Shown here: in pieces, positions 1 through 5,561 of the stretch
Layout: the number at the start of each line of letters is the position of its first letter
How positions within the stretch are numbered: position 1 is the first letter of the stretch
NCBI GenBank assembly: GCA_903931355.1
Contig: CAIZCB010000444.1
Span: forward strand, 1-5,561
Direction: 5' to 3'
Origin: an uncultured Pseudomonadota bacterium
GTDB taxonomy: Bacteria > Pseudomonadota > Gammaproteobacteria > Methylococcales > Methylomonadaceae
DNA length: 5,561 nt
Position numbers and translations under genes: made by a program
The notes under the pieces: generated by a model
What the model was told of the DNA's origin: nothing
Databases searched by the model: none
What the model saw: only the letters and a program-made list of their open reading frames with translations

Positions 1-27
1 AACTCACTAGGATGCTGCCGACGCAAG

Positions 28-57
28 GAGGCGCATCGCTCGCGACCGTTGCGCCTC
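28..57. repeat. 8-bp GC-rich inverted repeat
   Basis: GAGGCGCA (28-35) and TGCGCCTC (50-57) are perfect reverse complements around a 14-nt loop. The loop itself contains TCGC/GCGA (36-39 and 42-45). It is part of the gene-free segment after uup. No T-tract is adjacent on either strand. Confidence 0.5.
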
Positions 58-102
58 GCCGCTGGCTCGGCACAACCTATTTGAGCACACATTATCGCGT
101 GT

Positions 103-123
103 AGGGTATGCATCGCATACCTT
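103..123 (-). terminator. Hairpin downstream of uup, possible 3' end of the operon
   Basis: Arms 103-111 (AGGGTATGC) and 115-123 (GCATACCTT) form a 9-bp stem with one G-U type pair around a 3-nt loop (ATC). The hairpin starts 34 nt after the uup stop codon in the direction of transcription. There is no T-run after it on the minus strand, so a canonical Rho-independent terminator is not supported. It could instead protect the 3' end of the transcript as REP-like hairpins do, or simply be part of a repeat. Confidence 0.35.
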
Positions 124-157
124 CGAAAGCTTATGTCGTAATATTCAGACTGGTTGG

Positions 158-2038
158 TTATACCCCCTCCAACTCATCCCATCTCAAATAAGCCGCGCTT
201 AATTCCTCGTCAGTCGCTTTTAACCGTTCCAAACAAGCCGCGACCGCTTCTGCGCTTTGCTTATAAAACTCAGCACTATTAATATTCGCGTTCAATTCAG
301 CTTGCAGATTTTCTAGCTCTTCAATCTTCAGCGGCAATTGCTCTAATTCACGCTGTTCTTTAAAACTGAGTTTTTTAACCGGCGCCAATTTTGGTTTTTC
401 TTTTTTAACGGTTTCTTCGGCTATTTTGGCTGCAGCGGCTTTTTGGGTTTTCTCTTTTAATGCAAACCAATCCGCATAACCGCCGATATATTCATTAACT
501 TGCGCTTCGCCTTCAAATACTAAAACACTGGTCACGACATTATCTAAAAATTCACGGTCATGGCTGACTAATAATAAAGTGCCTTGATAATCAACTAATT
601 TCTCTTCGAGAATCTCCAAGGTTTCTAAATCCAAGTCATTAGTCGGTTCGTCCATGACGATTAAATTAGCTGTTTTGGTAAATAACCGCGCTAATAACAA
701 ACGATTTTTTTCACCACCCGACAAACTTTTAACTGGCGAACGGGCGCGAGCTGGGGCAAATAAAAAGTCGGCTAAATACGACATTACATGGCGTTTACCT
801 TCGGCGGTATCGACAAATTCACCGCCATCTAACACGCTGTCAGCGACCGACATTTCAGGATCGAGCTGTTCACGCAATTGGTCAAAATAGGCAATTTGCA
901 GATTGGTGCCCAATTCAATGGTGCCTTGAGTCGGTTGCAATTGGCCTAATAACAATTTCAACAAAGTCGATTTACCAGCACCGTTATTGCCGATTAAGCC
1001 GATTTTGTCGCCGCGCTCAACCAATAATGAAAAATCTTTCAGTATCACTTTGTCTTGATACTGGAAGCTGACATCGACCGCTTCTACCACTTTTTTGCCG
1101 GATGAATCGCCTTTTGATAAGGCTAATTTCGCGGTGCCTTGGGTATTGCGGCGTTCGCTGCGCTCGGAGCGGAGTTTTTTCAAGGCTCTAACACGGCCTT
1201 CATTACGAGTACGACGCGCTTTAACCCCTTGGCGAATCCAAGCTTCTTCTTTGGCGAGTTTTTTATCAAACTCGGCATTTTGATTAGCTTCATCTTCTAA
1301 TGCGGCGGCTTTACGAACTAAGTAATCCTGATAATTGCCCGGCCACGACACCAATTGACCACGATCTAAATCAATAATCCGTGTCGCTAGTTTTTGCAAA
1401 AACGCCCGGTCGTGAGTGACAAACAATACCGCGCCTTGGAAGGCTAAAATTTGTTCTTCCAACCAAGCAATGCTTTCAAAATCCAGATGGTTGGTTGGTT
1501 CGTCGAGCAATAACACTTCCGGCTCAATCACCAAGGCTCTCGCCAAAGCCACGCGGCGTTTCCAACCACCGGATAAACTGCCGACTTTGACTTCGGCGGG
1601 TAATTGCAATTTGCTTAAAATTGCTTCGACTCGGGTTTGAAACGCCCAGCCATTAGCCGCTTCCAGCTTATGCTGGACATCGCCCAAGGCTTGCAAGGAT
1701 TGCTCGCTGCCATCCATGTGGGTTAATAACTGATGATAAAGGCTGATGGTTTTGCCTAGTTCACCTAAGCCGCCAGCGACTGCTTCATAGATAGTGTCTT
1801 CAACATCCAGATTCGGCGTCTGCTCTAACCAAGCTAAACGCAATTCCGGTTGTCGCCAGATTTCGCCATGATCGGCGGGAATATCGCCGGCGATAATTTT
1901 CATCAAGGTGGATTTGCCTTCACCATTTCGGCCTAGCAAACCGACCCGCTCTCCGGCATCGAGTTGAAAAGCCGCGTTGTCGAGCAAAGCGTGGGTGCCG
2001 AAGGCAATCGATACATTATTTAAGCGAATTAAAGGCAT
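158..2038 (-). CDS. uup: ABC-F family ATPase Uup
   Basis: This is a 626-residue soluble protein with two ABC ATPase domains and no membrane segments, the layout of the ABC-F family. Domain 1 shows Walker A GRNGEGKST (36-44), signature LSGGW (155-159), Walker B VLLLDEP (175-181) and the H-loop His209. A charged Arg/Lys/Glu-rich linker (about 245-310) follows. Domain 2 shows GNNGAGKS (350-357), LSGGE (439-443), VMDEPTNDLD (461-470) and His493. The C-terminal part (about 545-626) is a Lys/Glu/Leu-rich likely coiled coil, typical of Uup and absent from EttA. Length is close to E. coli Uup (about 635 residues). Members act on ribosomes; Uup is also linked to transposon precise excision and branched-DNA processing (family knowledge). 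All catalytic motifs look intact. The ATG start overlaps the end of the upstream CinA-like gene by 10 nt and has no clear Shine-Dalgarno, suggesting coupled translation. It is the last gene of the block. Confidence 0.95.
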   Translation of the reverse strand: MPLIRLNNVSIAFGTHALLDNAAFQLDAGERVGLLGRNGEGKSTLMKIIAGDIPADHGEIWRQPELRLAWLEQTPNLDVEDTIYEAVAGGLGELGKTISLYHQLLTHMDGSEQSLQALGDVQHKLEAANGWAFQTRVEAILSKLQLPAEVKVGSLSGGWKRRVALARALVIEPEVLLLDEPTNHLDFESIAWLEEQILAFQGAVLFVTHDRAFLQKLATRIIDLDRGQLVSWPGNYQDYLVRKAAALEDEANQNAEFDKKLAKEEAWIRQGVKARRTRNEGRVRALKKLRSERSERRNTQGTAKLALSKGDSSGKKVVEAVDVSFQYQDKVILKDFSLLVERGDKIGLIGNNGAGKSTLLKLLLGQLQPTQGTIELGTNLQIAYFDQLREQLDPEMSVADSVLDGGEFVDTAEGKRHVMSYLADFLFAPARARSPVKSLSGGEKNRLLLARLFTKTANLIVMDEPTNDLDLETLEILEEKLVDYQGTLLLVSHDREFLDNVVTSVLVFEGEAQVNEYIGGYADWFALKEKTQKAAAAKIAEETVKKEKPKLAPVKKLSFKEQRELEQLPLKIEELENLQAELNANINSAEFYKQSAEAVAACLERLKATDEELSAAYLRWDELEGV

Positions 2039-3213
2039 GAGTTTTGTAGGTAACGTCTGAGTAAGTCCAAGGCCATCATCGCGGCTTGGGTTTGTTTGTA
2101 AGTTTGGCTGCCAGCAATGGTATTTTGGCTGGTGAAAATGCCGTCTGGGGTTTGTAAGGCATTATAAAGCACGATGGCTTGCTGCTTGTCGCGGTAGTCG
2201 CTGGCAGTGCCGGTGTAAAGTTGCACTAAGGCTAAATCAGTTTGTTGGCTTTGCTGTAATTGGCTGGCGAGTTGCTTTATTGAATCGCTATCGAGTGATT
2301 GCAACTGAATCGAAACTGACTTTAACCAATCACGTCCCAAACAACGGGCGGCAATCAAGCCCTGACTGGCGGTTTCTAATAATGCAAGGCTGTATTGGCG
2401 TTGCTGGATTGAGCGATCAATCACCGTCAGCAAATCGCCCTCCTCGCCCGTCAATCCATCAATCGCAAATACATAATCGCCAATTAATTGCCGAACGTGT
2501 GCGACGCAAGCTTGTTTCTCGGTTTCAGGAAAATCAGCTGGAAACAGTAATTTGGTTTGTACTTCATCAACTGCGGCGCGAAACCCCAGTTGTACGGCAT
2601 CGGGTAATTTAAAGTCTTGTAATTGTTGCTGAATCGCTGACTCGCCGATGCCAACGCTACGCAAAGTGACTAAGCAATCGGCTTGTAATTCAAAGCGTTG
2701 TGGTAATTGCTGGACGATTTGCTGGCTGAACATCGCCTTCATTTCCGCTGGAACCCCAGGTAAAAACACAAACCAGCAAGTTTGAATTTGCAAGGCAAAA
2801 CCCGGCGCGGTACCGACTGGGTTATCAATCCGAATTGCATCCTGCGGCAACATTGCTTGTTTGCGGTTGGCGGGTGGCATGATTCTTTGCCGACAAGCGT
2901 AATACTGTTCAATCGCCGCTAAAGCGATTGGGTCAAATTGCAAAGCTTGACCGCTGGCAACACTAACCGCTTCGGCAGTTAAGTCATCAATCGTCGGCCC
3001 TAATCCACCAGTGCAAATACAGCAATCGGCGCGGTTGGCAATTTCACCGATTAAGGCCACCAAATCCGCTAAATTGTCACCGACTGCAGTGTGGCGTTTA
3101 ACCGCAAATCCCAGCCCGTTTAGCTGTTGGGATAACCAAGCGGCGTTACTATCAACGGTTTGGCCGGTGACGACTTCTTCACCTTGAGAAAAAATTTCGG
3201 CGATTGGTTTCAT
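2029..3213 (-). CDS. CinA-like protein (YfaY type) with decayed PncC domain
   Basis: This 394-residue protein has an N-terminal MoCF/molybdopterin-binding-like domain (about 1-170) and a C-terminal CinA/PncC-like domain (about 260-392). N-terminal family motifs are clear: GEEVVTGQTVDSNAAWL (11-27), TGGLGPT (68-74), NPVGTAPGF (131-139) and LPGVPAEM (151-158). VGIGES (187-192) lies in the middle region. In active PncC-type NMN deamidases the C-terminal domain carries an ESCTGG motif with the nucleophilic Ser. Here the equivalent reads ETASQG (280-285), so deamidase activity is doubtful. Length and the C-terminal TPDG.F and AAMMALDLLRR segments resemble, from memory, E. coli YfaY (about 400 residues), a CinA-like protein reported without NMN deamidase activity. 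The C-terminal half is rich in Gln. Its ATG overlaps the permease stop as ATGA and its end overlaps uup by 10 nt. Its biological role is unknown; nucleotide or ADP-ribose hydrolysis by the N-terminal domain is the family-based possibility. Confidence 0.88.
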   Translation of the reverse strand: MKPIAEIFSQGEEVVTGQTVDSNAAWLSQQLNGLGFAVKRHTAVGDNLADLVALIGEIANRADCCICTGGLGPTIDDLTAEAVSVASGQALQFDPIALAAIEQYYACRQRIMPPANRKQAMLPQDAIRIDNPVGTAPGFALQIQTCWFVFLPGVPAEMKAMFSQQIVQQLPQRFELQADCLVTLRSVGIGESAIQQQLQDFKLPDAVQLGFRAAVDEVQTKLLFPADFPETEKQACVAHVRQLIGDYVFAIDGLTGEEGDLLTVIDRSIQQRQYSLALLETASQGLIAARCLGRDWLKSVSIQLQSLDSDSIKQLASQLQQSQQTDLALVQLYTGTASDYRDKQQAIVLYNALQTPDGIFTSQNTIAGSQTYKQTQAAMMALDLLRRYLQNSCL

Positions 3214-4130
3214 AATAATTGGCTATACCAAAACGGCAAACTGAGCAGACTTAATGCGGTGGTTATGGTGACGGTGGCGGCATACAAAGCGCTGTCCAGT
3301 TGATAACGATCACAAAACACAATCCCCAGCACCATACTCGGCATGGCAATATCCATCACCGCGGCGGCTCGATAGTCTTGCGCCAAATCCAGCCAATTCA
3401 CCATCCAAATCGCCCAGATTGGTAGTAGCAATAATTTGATGATTGCGACGGGAGCGATATAGCTTAAATTTCGCAACGGCACCCCGCGCCAACTTAATGC
3501 TAAACCCAAAGAAAAAATCATCAACGGTGCAACTGCTGACGACATTTTGTCTAATAAACCCAGCAACCAACTAGGCGCTGGAACGCCAGTTTTGTTGAGT
3601 AAAACCGCGATCAACGCCGCCCAAAATGGTGGCGCGTTAAAAAAGCCTAGCCAAGATTTGCCTTGATCGGCAGCGTGGTCTTGGCCGTAATGTCTAGCAA
3701 TGGCGATGCCTAAGCTAAACACCATCGGCGCGGCGGCGAATAAATCAATTTGAATCACCACCGACCGCGCCCAGCTGCCGAAGGTTTGTTCTAAAACCGG
3801 CAAGCCCAGATAAGTGACATTCGGATAAGCGGCGGCCAAAATTAAGGCGCCAGTTTGCGGCTTTTTGAAGCGAAACAGTTTGGCAAGCAGCCAGCTTAAA
3901 ACGATGCCAACCAAAATACTCAAACAACCCAGCAAGCTGTATTGCAGCGATTGTTTGCCTAACTCGGCTTGCCACAATACCGACAACACCATCGCTGGCA
4001 GAAAAAAATAATACACGGTGGTGGTTAATACCAAGCGAGTTTGGTCGGCCTGTAATTGATTCGGCGAAAACACTCGCCAACTCGCGCCCAGCAACATCAG
4101 CGCGGTCATTTGAATTAAGGCGTTATGCAT
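3210..4130 (-). CDS. AEC family (auxin efflux carrier-type) permease
   Basis: This 306-residue hydrophobic protein is predicted to sit in the inner membrane with about ten helices. Rough positions are 3-20, 32-53, 61-86, 93-118, 123-147, 160-182, 191-213, 225-247, 255-276 and 281-304. The arrangement looks like two five-helix halves, as in the AEC/BASS fold. AEC-type landmarks include YPNVTYLGLPV (102-112) with a broken, Gly/Pro-containing helix, APLMIFSLGLAL (201-212) and the Pro-containing MPSMVLGIV segment (263-271). Bacterial members are secondary transporters for carboxylates such as malate or malonate, or for other small anions, but many are uncharacterised and the substrate cannot be read from this sequence. 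Length is normal for bacterial AEC proteins. The ATG lies 3 nt after the mfnB stop and has no clear Shine-Dalgarno; an internal Met8 is a less likely start. The stop overlaps the next start as ATGA. Sitting between mfnB and the CinA-like gene, it may be co-expressed with the cofactor genes. Confidence 0.85.
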   Translation of the reverse strand: MHNALIQMTALMLLGASWRVFSPNQLQADQTRLVLTTTVYYFFLPAMVLSVLWQAELGKQSLQYSLLGCLSILVGIVLSWLLAKLFRFKKPQTGALILAAAYPNVTYLGLPVLEQTFGSWARSVVIQIDLFAAAPMVFSLGIAIARHYGQDHAADQGKSWLGFFNAPPFWAALIAVLLNKTGVPAPSWLLGLLDKMSSAVAPLMIFSLGLALSWRGVPLRNLSYIAPVAIIKLLLLPIWAIWMVNWLDLAQDYRAAAVMDIAMPSMVLGIVFCDRYQLDSALYAATVTITTALSLLSLPFWYSQLL

Positions 4131-4133
4131 GGT

Positions 4134-4808
4134 TTATTTGACTAAGTAGCGAATGCGAGCGATTTGCTGTCTGTCCAGCTGGGCGGTGCGCGATTGTTGT
4201 TGACACAACGCGCCTCTAAAGCCCAGATAATCAGGGTTGAGCGGCGATAAAACTGTCACATCCGACTCGCGCAAAGAACCCGCCAAACCACTGAGTAAGC
4301 CCAAGTTGGCGCAGCGTTGGACAAAATCGTTTAAAACCGTTAATGACAAAACATCGGTTAATGAGCCTTGGCCTTTGTGCATGGTATCCAACATCGCGCC
4401 GCGAAATCCGGCGGTGGCTAAGGCATCCAAAATAGCAAAATCTGGCTTAGCGTCGGCAAATAACACCGCAATTAATGCTGTGCCTTGTTGAGTAATTACC
4501 GCCAAGCGCTGAATCGTGGCTAAGGTATCGCCTTCGGGAAACAAGCCAATTTTGACAAAATCCACCCCAGTCGCGGCCATCGCTTGCACTGCATCAAACA
4601 CGGTTTGCGGTTGCATTGCCATATCGCCAATAGTGGCGCTGACAGTGGTTTCAGGGGCTAATGCCTGAACAATCTGCGCGACAAGCTCGGTTGCCAAAGC
4701 GCCTAATGCGCCCTGCTCTGGCTGTTTCAAATCGATAATATCCGCAGCGAAACCTTGTACTAACAAAGCTTCTGGCAAGCTGTTAACACTGGCTAACATC
4801 GCACTCAT
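4134..4808 (-). CDS. mfnB: (5-formylfuran-3-yl)methyl phosphate synthase (MfnB, DUF556)
   Basis: This 224-residue cytoplasmic protein is a TIM-barrel aldolase-like enzyme. The family condenses two glyceraldehyde-3-phosphate molecules to 4-(hydroxymethyl)-2-furancarboxaldehyde phosphate, the first committed step of methanofuran (in bacteria, methylofuran) synthesis. Family landmarks are the opening MLASVNS (4-10), ADIIDLKQP (22-30) with Asp26 and Lys28, the FVKIG strand (84-88) with Lys86, and LDTMHKG (140-146) with Asp141 and Lys145. From memory these match the Schiff-base lysine and the other catalytic Asp/Lys residues of the M. jannaschii enzyme, so activity is likely kept. Length is close to the archaeal enzyme (about 235 residues). 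The upstream ATG is preferred over Met4 because AAAGG lies 6 nt before it and it forms an ATGA overlap with the DUF447 stop. The gene is equivalent to orf7 of the methylotroph H4MPT gene set. Methylofuran serves the formyltransferase/hydrolase complex in formaldehyde oxidation. Confidence 0.92.
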   Translation of the reverse strand: MSAMLASVNSLPEALLVQGFAADIIDLKQPEQGALGALATELVAQIVQALAPETTVSATIGDMAMQPQTVFDAVQAMAATGVDFVKIGLFPEGDTLATIQRLAVITQQGTALIAVLFADAKPDFAILDALATAGFRGAMLDTMHKGQGSLTDVLSLTVLNDFVQRCANLGLLSGLAGSLRESDVTVLSPLNPDYLGFRGALCQQQSRTAQLDRQQIARIRYLVK

Positions 4809-5371
4809 AGTAAGCCTTTAGCCTGTTGATGTTGTTCAATCACCGCCATTAACCAATCCCAAGCTTGGCGTTCGCGTTCGCCGGCGGTTTTTTCAAAACC
4901 AATTCGTAAATAATCCAGTTCGGACTGGATTTTGTCCCACGGCAACATATCCAGACGGCTGATTAAAATCGCTGCTTCCAACACTGAATATTGGGCGCGA
5001 TTAAAGCCTTGGAATGGCCGATGATTGACGCTATGCACCACGCGGCAAATCAGCTTGGGGCGTAATACATCGTCTTCAACTCGCTGTAAACGCAACTCGC
5101 TGTGCGCCAAGCTAGCGCTTAAAAAATAGCCTTTGATAGTTTCAGCGGGACTTAATGGCCAATCACGGCGTCCGGTTAAACAACCGGCAAAAATTCGTAC
5201 ATCGTCGCAATAGTTGATTACCGCGGTTTCGGTGTTTAACAGATTGTCGAGGGTGGTTGAGGGTTTGAATGGCAGGATAATGTAATCATCACCTTCGACA
5301 TGCACGCCCATCGGCGCGATGTGGGTTTGGCCTTGGGGGTTGATGGTGGTGATTAGGGTTTCTTGGATCAT
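4805..5371 (-). CDS. DUF447 family protein, FMN-binding split-barrel type
   Basis: Read from the ATG at 5371 this is a 188-residue soluble protein. It matches the DUF447 family, found in methanogenic archaea and H4MPT-using methylotrophs. Archaeal members have solved structures with an FMN-binding split-barrel fold (recalled knowledge), so a flavin-dependent role is plausible but unproven. Visible landmarks are the opening ETLITTIN (4-11), HIAPMGV (17-23), PFKPSTTLDNL (34-44), the loop GFNRAQ (122-127) followed by VLEAAILISR (130-139), and the C-terminal KTAG (161-164) before a Trp-rich helix. There is no signal peptide or membrane segment. The frame stays open upstream to a TTG at 5414-5416, which would add 15 residues (203 in total). 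I prefer the ATG because homologues start near M-I-x-E-T and neither start has a good Shine-Dalgarno. The stop overlaps the mfnB start as ATGA, which supports a job in methylofuran or H4MPT synthesis. Confidence 0.88.
   Translation of the reverse strand: MIQETLITTINPQGQTHIAPMGVHVEGDDYIILPFKPSTTLDNLLNTETAVINYCDDVRIFAGCLTGRRDWPLSPAETIKGYFLSASLAHSELRLQRVEDDVLRPKLICRVVHSVNHRPFQGFNRAQYSVLEAAILISRLDMLPWDKIQSELDYLRIGFEKTAGERERQAWDWLMAVIEQHQQAKGLL
4815..4819 (-). promoter_or_regulatory. Shine-Dalgarno of mfnB
   Basis: On the minus strand this reads AAAGG, 6 nt before the ATG at 4806-4808. It lies inside the end of the DUF447 coding region. It is the only convincing ribosome-binding site in the block. 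It decides the mfnB start in favour of this ATG over the internal Met4 codon, which would sit 15 nt away from it. Confidence 0.55.
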
Positions 5372-5443
5372 TTTGCGGTGTGTATTGGGCAAACTAAAAA
5401 GTGGATTATCAAACAAGGATTCGCTTTGCGAGGCTTATTTTGA
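5372..5443 (-). promoter_or_regulatory. Leader region of the operon, promoter not resolved
   Basis: This AT-rich gap between the repeat segment and the preferred ATG of the DUF447 gene is the natural place for the operon promoter. On the minus strand it includes a GATAAT hexamer (5405-5410) that resembles a -10 box and a TTGATA that resembles a -35 box, but no pair has good spacing and match. No riboswitch-like fold, operator palindrome or Shine-Dalgarno sequence is evident. The promoter could also lie inside or beyond the repeat. Confidence 0.25.
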
Positions 5444-5561
5444 TGTCGGTTCTCGCACCGACAAGCGAGTTACTTTTCTTTGTTTGGGCAAAGAAAAGTA
5501 ACCAAAAGAAAGCCCACCCGACCGCCGCTTGAATCCTGCGCTCCAAAGCTTTTGCTGGGGG
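5444..5561. repeat. Dispersed-repeat-like segment with two hairpins (runs off the window)
   Basis: This non-coding stretch upstream of the operon holds two perfect inverted repeats in tandem. The first is TGTCGGT/ACCGACA (5444-5450 and 5457-5463) with a 6-nt loop. The second is a 14-bp stem (5469-5482 and 5489-5502) with loop TTTGGG. An A/G-rich tract follows (ACCAAAAGAAAG, 5501-5512), then a GC-rich end. From memory, near-identical hairpin combinations recur many times in gammaproteobacterial genomes, where they create spurious predicted peptides such as VTFLCLGKEK. I therefore read it as an interspersed repeat unit rather than a gene. Neither strand has a T-run directly after the long stem, so it is not a standard intrinsic terminator. 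The right boundary lies outside the window. Copy number cannot be seen here. Confidence 0.6.
5469..5502. repeat. Perfect 14-bp inverted repeat, 6-nt loop
   Basis: GTTACTTTTCTTTG at 5469-5482 is the exact reverse complement of CAAAGAAAAGTAAC at 5489-5502, separated by TTTGGG. It is the strongest hairpin noticed in the window. It lies about 100 bp upstream of the first start codon of the operon. It could fold in RNA from either strand. Confidence 0.85.

Larger units (their letters stand above)
1..157. repeat. Gene-free segment with two inverted repeats, likely interspersed repeat
   Basis: No convincing gene is seen downstream of uup. The segment has one inverted repeat at 28-57 (GAGGCGCA/TGCGCCTC, 14-nt loop) and a tight hairpin at 103-123. 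Positions 20-72 are visibly more GC-rich than the coding regions around them. The short open minus-strand frame here translates to a peptide typical of translated interspersed repeats, with no codon or family signal. The GTAGGGTATGC...GCATACC pattern resembles REP-like elements seen in many bacterial genomes. The left boundary is outside the window. Identity as a repeat is inferred from form only. Confidence 0.45.

Noticed and set aside
28..57. GC-rich palindrome as a Rho-independent terminator
   Set aside because: No T-run follows the stem on either strand and the loop is 14 nt.
1..120. Short minus-strand frame (GTG start near 82) as a small gene
   Set aside because: It runs off the window, has no Shine-Dalgarno and overlaps both inverted repeats; the peptide looks like a translated repeat.
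654..1640. Three plus-strand open frames (654-890, 1095-1283, 1416-1640)
   Set aside because: They are antisense to uup, whose frame is fully explained by two intact ABC domains; they show no recognisable domain.
2029..3213. Reading the CinA-like gene as a pseudogene because of the lost PncC motif
   Set aside because: The frame is full length, N-terminal motifs are intact and similar decay is known for YfaY-type homologues, so it is probably functional.
2280..4491. Other open frames overlapping the CinA-like, permease and mfnB genes (2280-2612, 3310-3570, 3745-4080, 4237-4491)
   Set aside because: They are alternative-frame shadows of well-supported genes, with compositions that show no domain or membrane logic.
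5400..5416. GATAAT (minus strand, 5405-5410) as a sigma-70 -10 box
   Set aside because: No acceptable -35 hexamer lies 16-18 nt upstream and there is no extended -10 TG at the right spacing; it stays only as a note in the leader entry.
5319..5501. 60-codon plus-strand open frame ending in VTFLCLGKEK
   Set aside because: It lies antisense to the DUF447 gene and then runs into the hairpin repeat; the C-terminal peptide is a translation of the repeat and there is no ribosome-binding site or family match.

Overview
The window is about 45-50% G+C by eye and carries five genes, all read from the minus strand. They form one compact, apparently co-transcribed block running from about 5371 down to 158. 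The first two genes are a DUF447 flavoprotein-like protein and MfnB, the (5-formylfuran-3-yl)methyl phosphate synthase of methanofuran/methylofuran synthesis. In bacteria these families occur almost only in methylotrophs that oxidise formaldehyde through tetrahydromethanopterin (H4MPT) and methylofuran. The downstream genes (a CinA-like protein of the YfaY type and the ABC-F ATPase Uup) look proteobacterial. A gammaproteobacterial methanotroph or methylotroph (Methylococcales-like) fits best. This is an inference from gene content, and no marker gene in the window proves it.

Layout in the direction of transcription, high to low coordinates. Positions 5444-5561 hold a dispersed-repeat-like segment with a 7-bp and a perfect 14-bp hairpin; it runs off the window. 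A short AT-rich leader (5372-5443) follows. Then come the DUF447 gene (4805-5371, or to 5416 if a TTG start is used), mfnB (4134-4808), an AEC-family permease (3210-4130), a CinA/YfaY-like gene (2029-3213) and uup (158-2038). Positions 1-157 hold no convincing gene. They contain two inverted repeats in a GC-richer segment that looks like a second interspersed repeat.

The five genes are joined by two ATGA stop/start overlaps (DUF447/mfnB and AEC/cinA), a 3-nt gap (mfnB/AEC) and a 10-nt overlap (cinA/uup). This points to a single transcript with translational coupling. Only mfnB has an evident Shine-Dalgarno sequence.

Functionally the operon starts with C1-cofactor biosynthesis and continues with genes of no obvious link to it: a carboxylate/auxin-efflux-type permease, a CinA-like protein whose deamidase motif has decayed, and a translation/DNA-associated ABC-F ATPase. 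The points most worth a second look are the unassigned role of the DUF447 protein beside mfnB, the permease placed between cofactor and CinA-like genes, and the decayed PncC domain. I saw no phage, CRISPR, transposase, rRNA or tRNA gene.
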